A stretch of 64,000 nt of DNA from NCBI GenBank assembly GCA_036940085.1, contig JALLBK010000067.1, positions 1-64,000 on the forward strand, written 5' to 3'. Position 1 is the stretch's first letter. The number at the start of each line of letters is the position of its first letter. This DNA comes from Discostella pseudostelligera (Eukaryota; Bacillariophyta; Thalassiosirophyceae; Thalassiosirales; Thalassiosiraceae). The position numbers were made by a program, and so were the translations under genes. The notes under the pieces are model-generated. The model did no database searches. It was not told where the DNA came from and worked only from the letters and a program-made list of their open reading frames with translations. Shown here one piece after another: positions 10,936 through 25,900 of this stretch.

Positions 10936-13900
10936 CTACACTGCATTTTGGATTTGCGCGAGCATTTCAAACCATTGCCGGAGACAATCGCCCAGTATCT
11001 CTGGAAGTGCAGCCAAGTCCCCAACCACCAGGTAGTATGGAAACGGGTAATCCTCAATGAAGTGCTTGATTTTTGTTTTGCCATTGACAAACGATACCTC
11101 TTTCATATTGAGGATACTTCCGTCGCTTAAATTTGATGAACTGCTCTCCTCACCTTCAACAATTATCATAACCATCAACATATTCTTTTCGGACATCTGA
11201 CGGATCAAGCGGCGAAGTTTTGACCTGCTATCTCGCTCAATTCGGCCATCACTAATCATGAAGACTAATTGCATTGATGTTGATACGCTATGTGCGCTCT
11301 CCAGAGCTGCAATTGAACTCTCAACACATAATGCAGTCCTTGTCCGTTTTGCATCGAACTTGAAGTTACTTACAATGTTGACACCACTCTCAGCAGTGAA
11401 TGGAATATTAAATGGGTGGAGGAGCTTCATATCTTCTCCAAAGCTAGCGATTCCTAGCTGTCCAATCTCGAGTTGGCTCATCCCATTAGCTAAAGTTGCC
11501 AACGCTCGGAGGGCCATATCTCCTGCTCGACTCTTCTGCATACTCTCTGAGTCATCGACTGCTATCAATACTCTATAGTCTCGTTTTGCGGGCTTTGTGC
11601 GGCGGAGCCAAATTTTGTCCTTGCGATAACCACTAGCAATATAGCCGATTATTCGCTTCATATTCACTCGCTTCCCTGTTCGATAATCACCACGCAATTT
11701 GGTAGCGACCAGTGGTTCCATGACTAAACGGAGCTTTTCGCAAAGACGCCTGGATAAGTTGTTGGTTTCGGACTGAATAGTTTGCCAGTATTCACGAGCC
11801 TGCTGGATATCTGTCATTGTTAGCTCTTCTGTAATGTCCGTCTCGCAAATGTCGCTGTCGCTGTCGAAATCACCTTCATTATCACGGCCATCGTCACGGA
11901 TCTGTGTTGCATCAGTCATAGCCCTATTTGTTTTCGAAACAGTCTCCTCTTCGGTACTGATTACCTCTTGGTCCTCGACATCCGAACTACCGTCGGCTTC
12001 TTTTTGTATCGCATCGTCAGCATCGAGCTGATGAGGAGATTTGGATTGTTCTACATTGTCATTCTTCACTATTGAACTCGAATGAGACTGCTCCCGATTG
12101 TCTCGCTTGCTATCAGTATCGGTACATTTCTTGTCTATGCCCGGATCGCCAGTTTCAAAGTCATCATTACTGTGGTCTTCTAGCTGCTTCGCTTGGTCTT
12201 CATCTGCAATCCCCAACACCTGGCCTCGGTGATCTTCACCCTCTTGCGTATACTCAAACTGCCCATTCTTCTCTTTGCCTTCCTCCTCAGGTTGTTCCTG
12301 GCTCGACTGTTCAGTTGGTTGCACTTGGTCCTGTTGTCTGTCTTGAATCATATTCAGTCTTTTATGCCAGAATTGTTCGGCGTCACCTGGACTGCGGAAT
12401 GGGTTCGGTATTTGATCAAGATCTGTTTGACTTTCGTTGTTTTGCTCCTCATCTCTTCCACTCTTCCAACTGTTATCGTTTCCACTGCCACCAGCTCCCT
12501 TGGATTCGTTCGATGAGGTTTCCTCTGCTCCTCTACTTTCGGTTGCGTCCCCACCTGAATTCTCGCTATTTTCTGGGTCTGGTTTATTGTCATCTGCCTC
12601 TGCGACAGCGTCTTGACCGTCTTTAGCCGCAATTCCAAGTGCATCTTTGGAGTCGTATTGGTTCTTTGGTGGGGGAGTGATGTGGGTTTCGTCTCCATTG
12701 TTTTCTTCTGTTTCGTTGGGATCTTCGCCTTCGTCGGCAACAACACCGCCTTCGCCGATATTTTTTGTAGCGTCCGGCTCTTCCATATCCTCGTCACACT
12801 CATCATTACCCGCATCAGGATCGACCTCTTCCTCCTCAACCGGGTTTTCGCATGCATCAAGTTCCACGTTTCCGGGACTTTCTTCTGCCGAGCAAGAAGA
12901 ACCCTCGTCACCGTCATCTAGGCTTAGATCATTCATATCAACTTCATCTTCATTCTCCTTCTCCTCCTCGCCACCACCACTGTCGCCTTTTTCATTGTTT
13001 CTGACATCAACGTCATTCTTGTCTTCATATTTATCTTCGGTATCATCATTGATCAGATCCTCGGTTTGATCTCTTTCAGTGTCCATCCTTTCATCCTGGT
13101 GAGTGTCGCTTTGTTTTGGATCCTGGTCGGGTGCATCGTCACTCTTCTGACCCTCGTCGTCGTTTCCATCTCCAGTTCGCATCTCATCCTCTATCTGATC
13201 ACCAGCCAATTTGCTGTTCTCTTCAAACTTTTCATTCTCTTGCTGCATTTCCTGCAAATCATCTTCGTCATTGTCCCACATTTTCTCGTCAACCACCTGT
13301 TCATTTGGATCTTCACCGTTGCCCATTTCCTAATTGAGAACAATGTGATGAGTAGATGTCCAATAACACAAGACAGAGAACTACGGATTTGCTCGAAAGA
13401 CTCACCCGATCTAGCTCCTCTTCATTGTCACTGTTGTTTTCGTCCTTCTGCTCGTCTAGGTTGTCAGGTAAGTCATATTTTTCACCTTCAAAATCAGCTT
13501 CCATTTCCATGCCTGTATCAACGTCGTCCTCTTTCAGCTCCTTCCTTTCTTGGGAAGGTGCTTCCTTGTTGTCGTCACCTTTCAACCCCAAGAGCTGCTC
13601 TTCGTTCTCTAACTCGTCTGTCACATCGTTTTTCCCATCCCCTTCTCCCATACCGGTGCCTTCGACGTCGTCTTCAAACTTCATGTCGTTCGCATCGCCG
13701 TTTCCGTTGCCGTCACCACCCTCCGATACGTCATCAGAACAGAATCCTTTTGAAACTAGCACCCTGAACACCCTCAGCAATACGTAAAGAAATTTGGAAT
13801 GCTTATTGAAATAAAACAGCGCATCGCCCAACTGTGTTTTAACCAGTTGCATACCAACTTTTGCCAGTGAAAAGGAATTGACTGTTGCACGTGCGTACAA

Positions 13901-16900
13901 TGAACGGGAAACCTCGTTGGCCAATGATGCATTGTCATGGATACTGATGAGAGCACGTGACGCATCAGACATTTCATTATATAGTTTCTCGAGCCGAAGA
14001 CTTTTGAATTCATCGAGCATATCCTTGTGTCTTTGACACAATGTTGAGGATATTTGGTCCCCATCTTTGTTGCATGTAATTGCATATGGTTTATTTGATG
14101 ACTTGTTTGGGCACATTGACTGGACAGCGATGAGAGTGCTTTGCACCAACGATGAAAGCAACTCGAATTTCGGTCTTTCTGCGTCTGTTGTTGCAGTGGA
14201 ATTCGATGCATTGTCGTCTTTGTCGAAAGAGCGAGCTAAAGTGAGCGTCTGGTATATATTCGACATGCATGAATCGAATATGACCATCGGAAGTTTGCCG
14301 TCGCATATTTCCATGCATGAAAGCATTTTCGACTTTACTTCGTCTAGGATGCAAGCCATATTTTTGCCGATGTGTTGAATTTGAGTTGAAGTGATTGGCA
14401 AACTTCCATTGCATGGTGCATAGTTTTCCTCAATCGAAGAGGCACAAGACGTTAGAATGGCAACAGTGTCATGCACACGACCGCGAATCGATTCGCTATG
14501 AAATAGAGGCAACGAAGTCCTCACTAGTAGAATCAGTTGACGAATTCCCTCGGTCAGTGTGAAGAGAGACTTTTCAAAGCTGATAGTTTTCTTGCTAAGT
14601 TCCGTCTGTCGTATCGGTAGCCTGTCAGATATGCTACCGTAGGAATGAACTAATGAATCAATGTTGGCTACCGCCTGAATCATGGTGACAATCATGCATC
14701 TTTGTTGGCAGAGCATGAACAGTATGTAATCGCTGTATCCTTGCATTAAGGTCATCTCTCGTAGGCTCATGTATTGACTGCCGAGCATTGCGATCTCAAA
14801 CCTCAAACGTGAAATTTCTACTTGACATCTGTGAAAATAGGATTCGCCCCTTTCAAGATTAGTTGAGGCACCGCTATCCCAGGGCGAAATGTCGAATGAC
14901 GGGATAGGAAGTTGGAGCATGTCAAAAGAATCTCGGATGTTGGATGGCACCGACCATTTCATACTCGAATAACCCTGATCCTTCAGACACTTGAACAAGT
15001 CGACTAAAGCGCGCTGTTTCACTTGCTTAGTCATCTTTGGCTGTCTCAGCGAATTAATCCTCGTAAATATTGAATCTGAAATGTCAGATGCAATGATCGC
15101 AGCATCGTATGCGTGTGCACTTTTGTGTAGGAGGATAGATTCCATTTTCAGAGCGTAGTGACCAATCTTGAGCACAAACTTGTCAACGGAGTTTACCAAC
15201 CCCGCAGCTTGACAATCGTCGGAGGATATATCCTTAATGTTAAGGTCCGATGCATTCACCTTTCTTTGTGGGATTGTCAGTGCCTCGTCCTTGGTTCCAC
15301 CATGAGTAAGTTCAGGGAAGAGAGCCGAATCTCCCGGGACAGTCGTGATCGGTTCATGATCACCTGCTTGTGATTGATCAATAGATCTGATTCCGAACGC
15401 GTAGTTTTGCTCCAGAATACTCAAAACAGATGTATCCAACGCTTTGTCGTAGTCTCGTAAAAATTTCATGAGCTTGCGATGATTCTTCTCGCTTGATTCG
15501 GCCTATCGAACGGTTTTGATAGTAAGAATTTCGTACTGGAAAAGCTGACAACTGAAAAGGGAAAATGACATAAAACGTACCAAAGAATAGTACGACTGCT
15601 CGTCCCATTTAGCCAGTTTAACCTCGTCCTTCAAACATTTCTCGATCGGCTCACGGAGGGTAACTTTCGTCTGCATCAAGAGGGGAACAAACCGCAAGTA
15701 ATGATTGCATAGCGATTGAAGCAGCATAGCCAACTTGTATCTTTTCATCCCATAGACTTTCAACTCATTTTTCAGCTCATTTGCAAAACTTTCCACCAAA
15801 TCCAACCGGGCCCTGAACTCAGCAATGGTTGAAGTCAACAGAAATGTATCCAACACCTTTGCCAAGTCATATATACCATTGGTTTCGATGTCAACCTTTG
15901 AATCTACTGACAATTCTGGGTGACCTTTCCACACCCAATTTGGGGACAGTACCAGCATTCTCCGGGGTGTACTGCCAAAGTCGGCGTTATCAATAGAGTC
16001 TCTCTCTTTATGAATCAAACTGTACAATCGTGACCAATGACGCTTCGCGAGGATGCTTCTTTGCTTTTCCCGTACTGTTAGAAGACAGGACCAACTGTGC
16101 AACTCAATTTTCCTCCAACTAGCTACCAGTCCACCAATGTCCTTCAGAGGTTTCCCCAACGTCACATGCTGACTTGCGTGCTGCTCCCAATCCTGAGCTT
16201 TTCGTAGAATAACTTCCAACCCGGACATAACTTTACCTAATGCAACAGCCTGAATGTCCAACTGTCGCACTCGTTCTACGACCTGGCCAAGCGCTACAAG
16301 TACTGCATGGCCAGGGAATGCTCGCAGCAGCTGACCGACACGGATCAACAAATTTCTCAATGGCAGGTCAGCTCTGATTGCTTCTGCAGGAAGTGGATCA
16401 TTGTGAAAGTCTCCTAACGAAGCCATGTTTCCTATGCTGCACTTCAGTGCCAGTGCCAAAAGGTGGGAACCAGTACAAGATGGATCTCCTCCTTCGGATT
16501 TTGTTAACCATTCTGTGAAGTGTCCAAGTTGGCTCGCTGCATCGTATGAGCTCCGGAAGGCGCGTAAGCGAACATTGTCATCGATCTTCTCAATTCTTCC
16601 AGAAAACAGTTTTGCGTGCAACGACACAACAAAACACAGATCAGAATCTGAAAGTTGACATGTCGCTGCCACATCAGAGCATCGATCCATATTCTTGTCC
16701 TCGTCATCCATTTCATCATGTAAAGATGCTACAATACGTTCGAATTCAGCTCCATGATCAGGAAAATACTCTCGGAATTCTTTCTCCTCCTTTTCGACTT
16801 CATTCGTTTCTCTTTTAGAACTTGTCATGACTTCACTCTCCACGGTTACCTCCGGCAATTGTGCCAATGAAGAGAAAATAGAGTTTACCTCACGAAGTGT

Positions 16901-19900
16901 TCCTCCACTTATATCCATGCGACAGTGCATCAACTGATTAATCTGCATTCGCATGAGAGTGGCTAGCTGGATATACCTGTGAATTATCATCGTGTCTTGC
17001 TTTCTGCCACTTTCAGCATCGCTACCCGACTGCTCCAACAACTTCTTCAAAACGGAGGAGTAGCATTCCTCTGTGAGACAACATGCAACTCGAATATTTC
17101 CAAACGGATACTGCATGAGTTCATCTTGTGCTTCAACAAGCAAGCGCGACTGTTGGCACTCAGCTTGATTAGTGAGAGCCAATTCTCGTAAACCGCGTTG
17201 AATGGCGCGTATTTCATTTATGCATGGGATGGTTATATCTTCATACATTGAATAAACTGCTGTTAGACGCGTACAAAACGAACTTGCCGAGCATTGCCAA
17301 TTGACTTCATAGGATCTAAACCGTAACCCTTCACAGTCATTCTCTACTGACTCGATCAATGCTAGAACACTACTTGGGCTTGCAACCGTTTTGCAGAAAT
17401 GGTGGATTTCTCGAAATAAATCTTGGAAAGGTGGGGCATCCAATGGCCGCTCAATGATTTTTTTCTCTTGGTTTGAACGCTTTTTTGAAGTGACATCCGA
17501 CAGAGCAAATAGGTACCTCGTGGATTGGGTATCTGGGGTAAAATCGCCATGAGAAAGCCCGTGGTGAAGGCTGTACGATAGCAGGTTCGTCCTGATATCT
17601 TGAAGGAACCAGTCCAGTTCATCAACTTTTGCCGCTGGCTTACGTCCTGGGTCGATCGGTGCAGAAGGTACCAACAGGTTCAGGCGAATTAAGCCAAGGA
17701 AGATCCAACCACGCGCTGCATGGCGCTTCCAAAGGGAGCTTCCGACTTTTGATCTGTTCATTCCATGTATATTCTCGATCAGAGGTATTGCTAAGCTGGT
17801 GATGGCCCGTATGCACTTATTATCACACTTTTTGAATACTGCTTCGATGTCAGAGGTTTCGATGAACTGCGAGTCAAGGATGTTCTTGAGATCCAGATGA
17901 TGGACTTGCCCAAACATATCTTGGAATACATCAAAAACACTCCAGAATAGGTATTTAATCATATTCGCTTGGTTCTCAAACGTCTCCAACTGCTCTTGAT
18001 CCGCGAAAAGACCCAACAATTTGCTCGCTTGTGCTTTTCTTGCATCACTATTTTCCATTGTCATGTACGCAGATATGGCATGAGTGGAGGGTAGCCGCAG
18101 CAAACGAAACATTGCTGACCTACCAACATTCGTCTGCCTTCTTGTAGGTCCTGCACACCTCGATAAGATGCCAATTCTGGCTGAACGCCCGAGCAACGAT
18201 GAGTTCATCGGTTTTGGAACATCATTATCGTCCTTGTTCCAGAGGGGGGGTCCAACGAGGTGAGCGCTTACGCATTCCAAGTCATTAAATGTGTTGCACC
18301 ACATGTGGTTATTATGAGAAAATAGCATTCGATGCAGTGTGGAGCGTATGATTTGATGCAAGGTATCATCAGATGTTGTTTCACTTTCCAGTGCCCACAA
18401 GAGTGTCTGGTATGGCCGAAGGTCGCTAACTGACCAATGAGTGTGAGAGAGAGCCTTCTCAATGAACGACTTTATTCTGTGGCGAAGGCTTCGAAGATCT
18501 TCTGTTATATTGGCAAGAAATGGCCATTGACTTTGCCGAAGTACCTTCGTCAGTTCGCCGATTATTGCCGCCTCTTCCGAGGTGCAGAGAATTTCACCAA
18601 GTTGAGCGGCTTGGATCTCTCCAAACCTTGACACCAAATTCGTGAGAAAGTCGTCACTATTCTGTACATTTCTCATGTGTTCGCCAATCATGCTCTTGAT
18701 CGAATCCATATCAAGGGCGTTGTCGATCGTCCTAATTGAAGTATCTATCGTCGCAAGCTGAACATTTGCTATAAAGTCTGCTTTTGATTCCATAAATCTT
18801 TTGCTCAGGACTTGGGGAGCAAGGTTTACAGAATGACCTCTTGATATTAAACCCTTCGTTTCATCGGTGGATGCCCAGAAGGTCATTGCGAGCGCCCCAA
18901 GCAACTCAGTGCTGAACTGTTTTTGTACAAAAATGCTTGGGTGGTTCGATGTTATCAATTGCATCAAGTCTATCTGAGGCGAAAACTGCCCAGAAGCTAT
19001 TCGTGTGAAGCCGAGCGAGTCATCGGACAGCGTGCACGATGCTGACATGACATTGAGATTATTGAGCACTTCAATATTTTCCATATTTGAAGGCAAAATA
19101 GGGTGACCACCTTTCTTCCAAAAGAAGTCTGAAGACGAAATGCTTCCCCCGGTGCATTCCTGCATTGTATCGTCAAAGAATTCAAACGATACTACCAAAC
19201 GATGAAGGAGGTGATCTGAATCTATGCCTGTTTTCGTTGCGCCTCCTTCTAAACTCTGCCTGTACTTAGCGAACGATTTTTTAACCCAACAGTAGTTGAC
19301 AAGGAAACCTGTATACATGAACCCTATCTTTGAGTTTGTTCTGGCTCCAAGAAACCTGGTTCTCTTTAGGAACCGCCAAAGTCTGTCACGACAAAGCCGC
19401 AATGATTCATATGCAGGGTGGAGAGTATCGTTGGCGCTTTGCTGCAACAAAAATATATCCAAGTTCTGAAAAAGTGGAAAAAGTAGTGGAGTGACCGGGC
19501 ATGAGACAACCGATGTGTCGATGCGTTTACTGTACATGAAATACGAGACCGCAATGACGCTCATATGGACTGTCAGTGGAAGAGTGTCTAGATGGCTGAG
19601 ATGTAGATACGTTGTAGATTCTTCCAACAGCTGTGGAACCCTTGATGCGAAGCTTTTCCTGCCCTGGCTTGCGACTAGCAACATCAGAGCAACGACCTTA
19701 ATTTCTGTAGCAGTTTTCGTACAAAAGCCGTCGAAATATGACGGCACTTCGCTTCCATGTAATGACACAAGCTCCATAAGTCGGCTGATGGCTTGACGCT
19801 TCAATGCCGCATGTTGGTGTTGGTGACGACCAAGCTTAAATGGACTGTATGACTGGGAGGTTAAAAGCATGAACTGTTCGAGCGATGCTATGGTCCGACC

Positions 19901-22900
19901 GTTTGTTGCAGAAGTCATCGTTTTTATGAGCCTACTATCATGGACGATTTGCGCTGCGTTTGGGTGACATCCCAGATCTCCACGAGTGGATGTACTGGCG
20001 ATCAATCCAGTTGTTGATAGTTTCAATTCCATATCATCGCTGGAACCGTTGTCGTGTAACTCGTATAGAATTCGGTGGGCGACAGATAAGGAAGATTGGG
20101 ACATCCCTCGCTTCAATAACCCAATAAACAAGCCCCCCCATTCTTTGAGGGTCTTCACCGAACGAGACTCTTCTTGGAGTTCTGTGCTTTTCTGACAATC
20201 CTTGTGATGTGCGGTAACCATGTAATGGCCGGCATTTTGACTCTTCACTTCAACATCCCACAAGGCGGTTAAGGCATCTATTGTATTAGGTCCTCGTTTA
20301 TCGCTGACAGATAGATCTTGAGACGTACTAGATGCAGGCGGTAATACACAAACTTCCACACAACGATTTCTCATCGCCCTTGACACTTCACCGTGTGAAC
20401 TAGCATTCATACTCAAGAATAACCGAAAGTTTGGGTGTGGCTTGATAACTTTTGGCTTAGAATGCTGATCCTCGTCAGATAATCCACATTCGGTGACAAC
20501 CAGCTCCCCACCGAACTCCATCAAAGGGTTGAGGCGGTCAAGGACAGAGGACGGACAAAAATTGACATTCTCCAAATGCAGCCAGTATCCCCTCTCCATC
20601 GCCTGCACAAGAATCCCATCAATCCATCGAAAAGGTGGTTGTTCTTTTGGGGTTGACTTATTATGCTTCAACGAGGTGAGATATTGCCGGGCTGATGAAA
20701 TATGGTATGAAAACGATTCTAGCTCAGGATTGAGCCGCGCCACACTTTCAAAACAACCAACCAGCTTGTCCATGGCATGGACTAATGCATTGTCATCAAA
20801 AGCTATTTGTTCTTCTTTCTTTAAAATCTCTGCACTCAAATGCCGGAAATGATTATTGATGGTATGTAATAAGTCGACGTCAATTTTGCGACTCAAGCAG
20901 CTGCTTTCATATAGTCGTTTCGTGGCTAGCAGTGACTCTCTAAATTCTCCCATGGAATCTGTTTGCTCAAAGCAACCGATGAGTTCTGTCACGTCCGTTG
21001 ATGACGACATCGCAAGTGTTTCGATGTGGATGTTACATGCATCAGCAAGAGTCCTGAGCAGTGCACTTTTTCCGCTCGACGATGTTCCTACAAGGAGACA
21101 GGGCCAGTTCATGCGGACGCAACATGCAATGACCTCCATTGGACGCAGTAGTGACTCTGAAATATCTGGTTCACTTTCTAGCGTCGGAATGGCAGACCAG
21201 TGCGAATCGCACAAAATGCGTTCAAGCATTGTGGTGCCGACTATCACATGCTTGTCGGTTACTTTTAGCTTCGGGCGTGATTTCTTCATGAAGGTACCGA
21301 AGTGGCTACTAAATCTCTTGCAAATCAACGATCGGTCATGATCAGTTCGAAGCCGTTGGGTGTACAACATGTCAGCGAATTTTTCTGCAGAGTCAAATGA
21401 TAATTGGGAACCACTGCTTTGCATCAACTGGCACCATCGAAAAATGTCTCTTAGGTTGAATTCCCATGGGCTTCCATGTTGTCCATACAATCTAGAGTCT
21501 ATATCATATTGCACTCCCTCGTTGAACTCAATCATTTTTCGGACTATTTTTTCGGGAACAGAAGGAAATTGTGCCATCGCAATGCTAAAAATATCGTCTT
21601 TTGTCAAGGCTTCGATGTAAACCTTCGTGAATCGGTTGAGAAAAGATTTTGGAAGTCCTTTTCTACCACCTCCTTGGGCTAGTGGATTCTGGGCAGCGAA
21701 TATTCGAAATGTTGGAGGGCAGTCAAATGATCTTCCAAGTTCAGGGATGTATACACTTGCGCGATGGTCGAGGCAACTATTCAACCCCTCAAGAACAGAT
21801 TGAGAGGCAAGGTTCAACTCATCCAACAGTACCCAATCGCCTCGTTTAATTGCTTTGAGTAACACGCCATCGGACCATCGAAATGATGAGGAAGACGGAA
21901 TACCATCAGCGTCACTCTCACCAGAATACGGCACGTCACTGCCCATTAGATCAGATACATCAGTTTGCTCTGAGAGGTTAATTCGCACAAGATGGTGACC
22001 CGACGCCTTTGCTAAAGCCAAAATCAAACTGTGCGAGACGTACCGTAAGTGGGAAGACATCAGAGGGAAATTTGCAATAGAAATAATACGATTACGAACC
22101 TAGTCTTTCCTACTCCAGGGCTACCTTCGAGCAAAATGGGCTTTGATATTTGCATGCCTCTCAATACACGGCGAAGATTTAGCCCAGTTGTCGGTGCTGA
22201 TAAATTGAAGCCCAGATTAGCCGGTATTACTTCGTTTCCTATCGGGATGGTAAACGGTTTGATTCCAAAACAATCGTTTGTCGACACAATTGACTCAATA
22301 GTTCCTTCCAGCTCATCTTGAAAGCCATATACATCGCTGGCACCCTGATGCGAGATTTGCCGCAGTAAGAACTCCTTTGCCTTATTTCTCGTCACTGCAG
22401 CGTCCTGGTTTGACACTCCGGTTCCCAGCCCAAGTCCATCCAGGTGCATCAATGAAGCTCCGTGGACGTATGCGTAGTACACATCAACGTTTTTGCTTTT
22501 GAAGGTAACATCAGCGATGAATCTCGCCCATGACAGTACATCGCGCAATGACAACTTAAAGTCATTGCAAAACGAATTCGGATCTTCGCAAATGTCGATA
22601 TTGAACCAATTGAAGTAATCTAACATCATTTGTCGAATACCCGACATCCCTGTCACGACACTTGCATCCAGTATAGTATTTTGATCCATGGCAGACAAGA
22701 ATGACCTCTCAAGGACTAAATCAATATCGGGCACGTGCGAGACTGGTGGGACCCATATTTCAGTGAACCTAGATCGCAGTGCAGGAGACAGCTCCCGCTT
22801 CCCGAAATCTCCACCAGGATTCATTGTCGCGAAAATTCTAAACTCGTCATGTGCTCTGATTTCACTGCTGGTTTGGGTCGCACAATCAGATTCGTGGACA

Positions 22901-25900
22901 CATGATGGACCGTCACCTCCTTTCTCTGCCAAGGTCAATGTTCGGGAAGGTTCTAATACCGAATTAAGTCTTTCTAAGACAGCATCCTCGGCCAGATTCA
23001 TCTCATCCAAAAGCAATAAACTACCGTCTTTCATCGAGCGGACGAGAGGACCATCTGCCCATTCAAAAAGAGCAACATACTTTTGATACAGGCGTTCAAC
23101 TTCATTGTAAACACTCTCGACTTTCTGGCAATGTGCTGGATCTGGTTTAGTGAACGTAGATATCGAATCCACTACTATGTTGCCCTTCGACAGCTTTCGT
23201 CTTTTCTTGGCTGACATGTTCTCGTTTTCAGATTTGGAAGATTTGGCGGGCAGCCCATTACTCTGACGACATATGGATACTAGCTTTCGCAGAAACTCAA
23301 TCACTTCCTTTGGTGACTCATGTGACAAATCTCGTAGCTGCGATGGTGTGTATTTATGTATGATTGGAGGAGCAAAAGCATCGATTCGGAAAGACGAGTC
23401 TGTCCAGTTTTGAACAAGCTCAGTGCATTTTTCAATAATACTCTGCGCAATTGTCTGACGAGCACGAACAGGCCGAAATCCTCCAAGAATATCACCAGTT
23501 TCCGTGCTTGCATGGCAATTAATCACAGTGAGCTGCCTCTGAAGAATTATGCTCAAAAGCTGAACTACGGTTGTCTAGAGGATAGAGATCAGAACCGACG
23601 AATCGTCAGATTAATCTATTGCATTACGTCACATGAAGGATAATGAATTTATGCACTTACCTTTCCACAGCCAGTGTCGCCGACCAGCAGAACGGGTTCT
23701 TTCTGCTTAACACATCGCATCACAAGTGTAAGCAAGCGCATCATTGATTGTGTTGGAGCGATCGAGTTCACATTAAGTCCCGATGCCGACGAAGATGATG
23801 TGTGCGGCAATGCATGTACTAATAATTGTCGGCCCTCAGACTTTTCTCCGCAATACACGTCAGCCATATTGATCGTTACCTTGAGTTCTTTCTCGATCAC
23901 ACTCCGAACAACGTCTTTTTCTTCGTCAATTCGTAGTCTCTCCGCAAGTAACATGTAACCTTCCTCTGCCAACTCCATTTTTGAAGATGATCCGCGGCCG
24001 GCCCAACGGAGAAGATCTCTTGGGGTGATGAGACCATCCTTCCCTCTAAATATTCCTGTTCGACTCCGTCTCTGTCTCAAGCACTTCATTACATTGACAA
24101 GAAGCTTGGCATGGGTTGGAGGACAACCGCATCGTCGCTCTAGTATAACTACCATCTCATCTTCTGGTATATCTGACATGTGTATCTCAACAAATCGATT
24201 ACGGAATGCCCTTGAGAGAGGCTTTCTTCCGCCATATGCTCCCGCTGGGTTTTGGGTTGCAAATAAACGAAAATTTTCATGTGGCTTGACGGCTTCGTTG
24301 ATTTCAGGAAGGTATAATTCCCGATTATCATCTAGTAAACGATTCAAAGCTTCAAGAACGTCGCTTGGAGCCAGGTTGAGCTCATCGAGAATCACCCAGT
24401 GCCTTCAAAGCGGAACGCAAACAATGTGATTGCGGTGTGTGAGATTTGCATCCAACGACTAGAGTCCATGTCGTGCTGACTTACCCTCTTCGCAACGCTT
24501 GAACAAGTATTCCTTCCTGAAATGAGATGTTCCCTTTTGAATCTGCAGCATATGACCCTGTATATTCTTGAATATCTGTGTGCTCATGATTATTTATTCT
24601 AACGCATTTATGTCCACATCGTGCTGCCAAGTATTCGACGAGGGTAGTTTTACCGGCAGAAGTAGGGCCTTCGAGAAGAATCGACCACGGCCCGCTGGCA
24701 ACAGCCTGGCAAAGACGACGAAGATTAGATGAGGCCGATGGAGTCAGAACGAACTTCGGTTTCCCATTAGAAGATGACGCTGGATCGGCCCAATCACTTT
24801 GTTGTTCCTTCCCTGATTTTATCCAGAACGGTTTGATTAAGACATGACTGTTGCTTCCATTTCTACCATCCGGTCTCCTGCCAGGATGGTCGCGTTCTTT
24901 GTATGAGACACCGTTCGGCAGGAAAGTTGTAAATTGTTTGTTGATGATATCCCTTGATGGCAAGTCTAATGAGCCTTCAAAAGCAAGTTGGAAGCCTTCG
25001 AGGATAGCACGTTGTGGGGAGAATCTTTGTTGTATGATGAGATTTCTAGCAGCTGACAATGTACGACAAAGAGTCCGCATAGTGTATTTGGGTTTTTGCC
25101 CACCACCGTCAACAAGAGACTGGTCAGAGAGTAGCCGGCACTTGAGATAAACCTCAACAGAAGACGTGACAGATTCAGAATGATCCAGAGGTACACCATT
25201 TGTTGTTACTGCTCCATCAAGATATCGCGCAGCAACGGAGCGCAATTGGACAGGGTCCACCAATTCATCAACATAAATCTCTGTAAATCGCGACCTTATA
25301 CTGGATGGTAAGTCCTTTTTACCTGCATCGGTGGCGGGGTTCATCGCAGCAAAAAGACGAAAGTCTGGGTGTCTACAGAGTGCTTCCGCATCCCCCTTTT
25401 CGGTGAGAGTGATACTCCCATGCGAGTCATCAAGCAGCCCGCATAATCTTTGAAGAGTTTCGCTCGATGCGAGATTGATTTCGTCCAGTAAGACCCTTTT
25501 GCAGCAAAGTAACATCTTAGCCGTGGGGAAAATTGAGAAATAAATGATGATTATTTGAGGAGACTCTTACCATTTGCCGGTGCGAATTGCGTCAACCAGA
25601 GCCCCCTCGGTAAATAAAAATGCGAGACCTGATTCACTCGCGATTCTTTGGCGCTCGAAGCGTTCAGCTACCAATCGAAATTCTGCCCAGGAGTGTATAC
25701 TTGTATCGCTATTCCCTTTTCGAGACAATTCGCGCATCTAATGAGCATCGTTGTTTGAAGTGTAGGCGTGAGTTGTGAGGCAGGTTGAGTGAAATGAAGA
25801 AGGAGGGTGCTACGCATTGTTTTCAATACTCACTTTGTTTTCTCCCATGCTCGCAGCTTTAAGGAAACACTGCGCCAGCTTCTTCCAATCATACTTCTCG

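Noticed and set aside
12072..13767. Several long plus-strand frames of 100-230 codons opposite the midasin C-terminal exons
   Set aside because: They mirror the D/E-rich low-complexity coding strand of midasin, which suppresses stops on the other strand. Their composition has no protein-like motifs.
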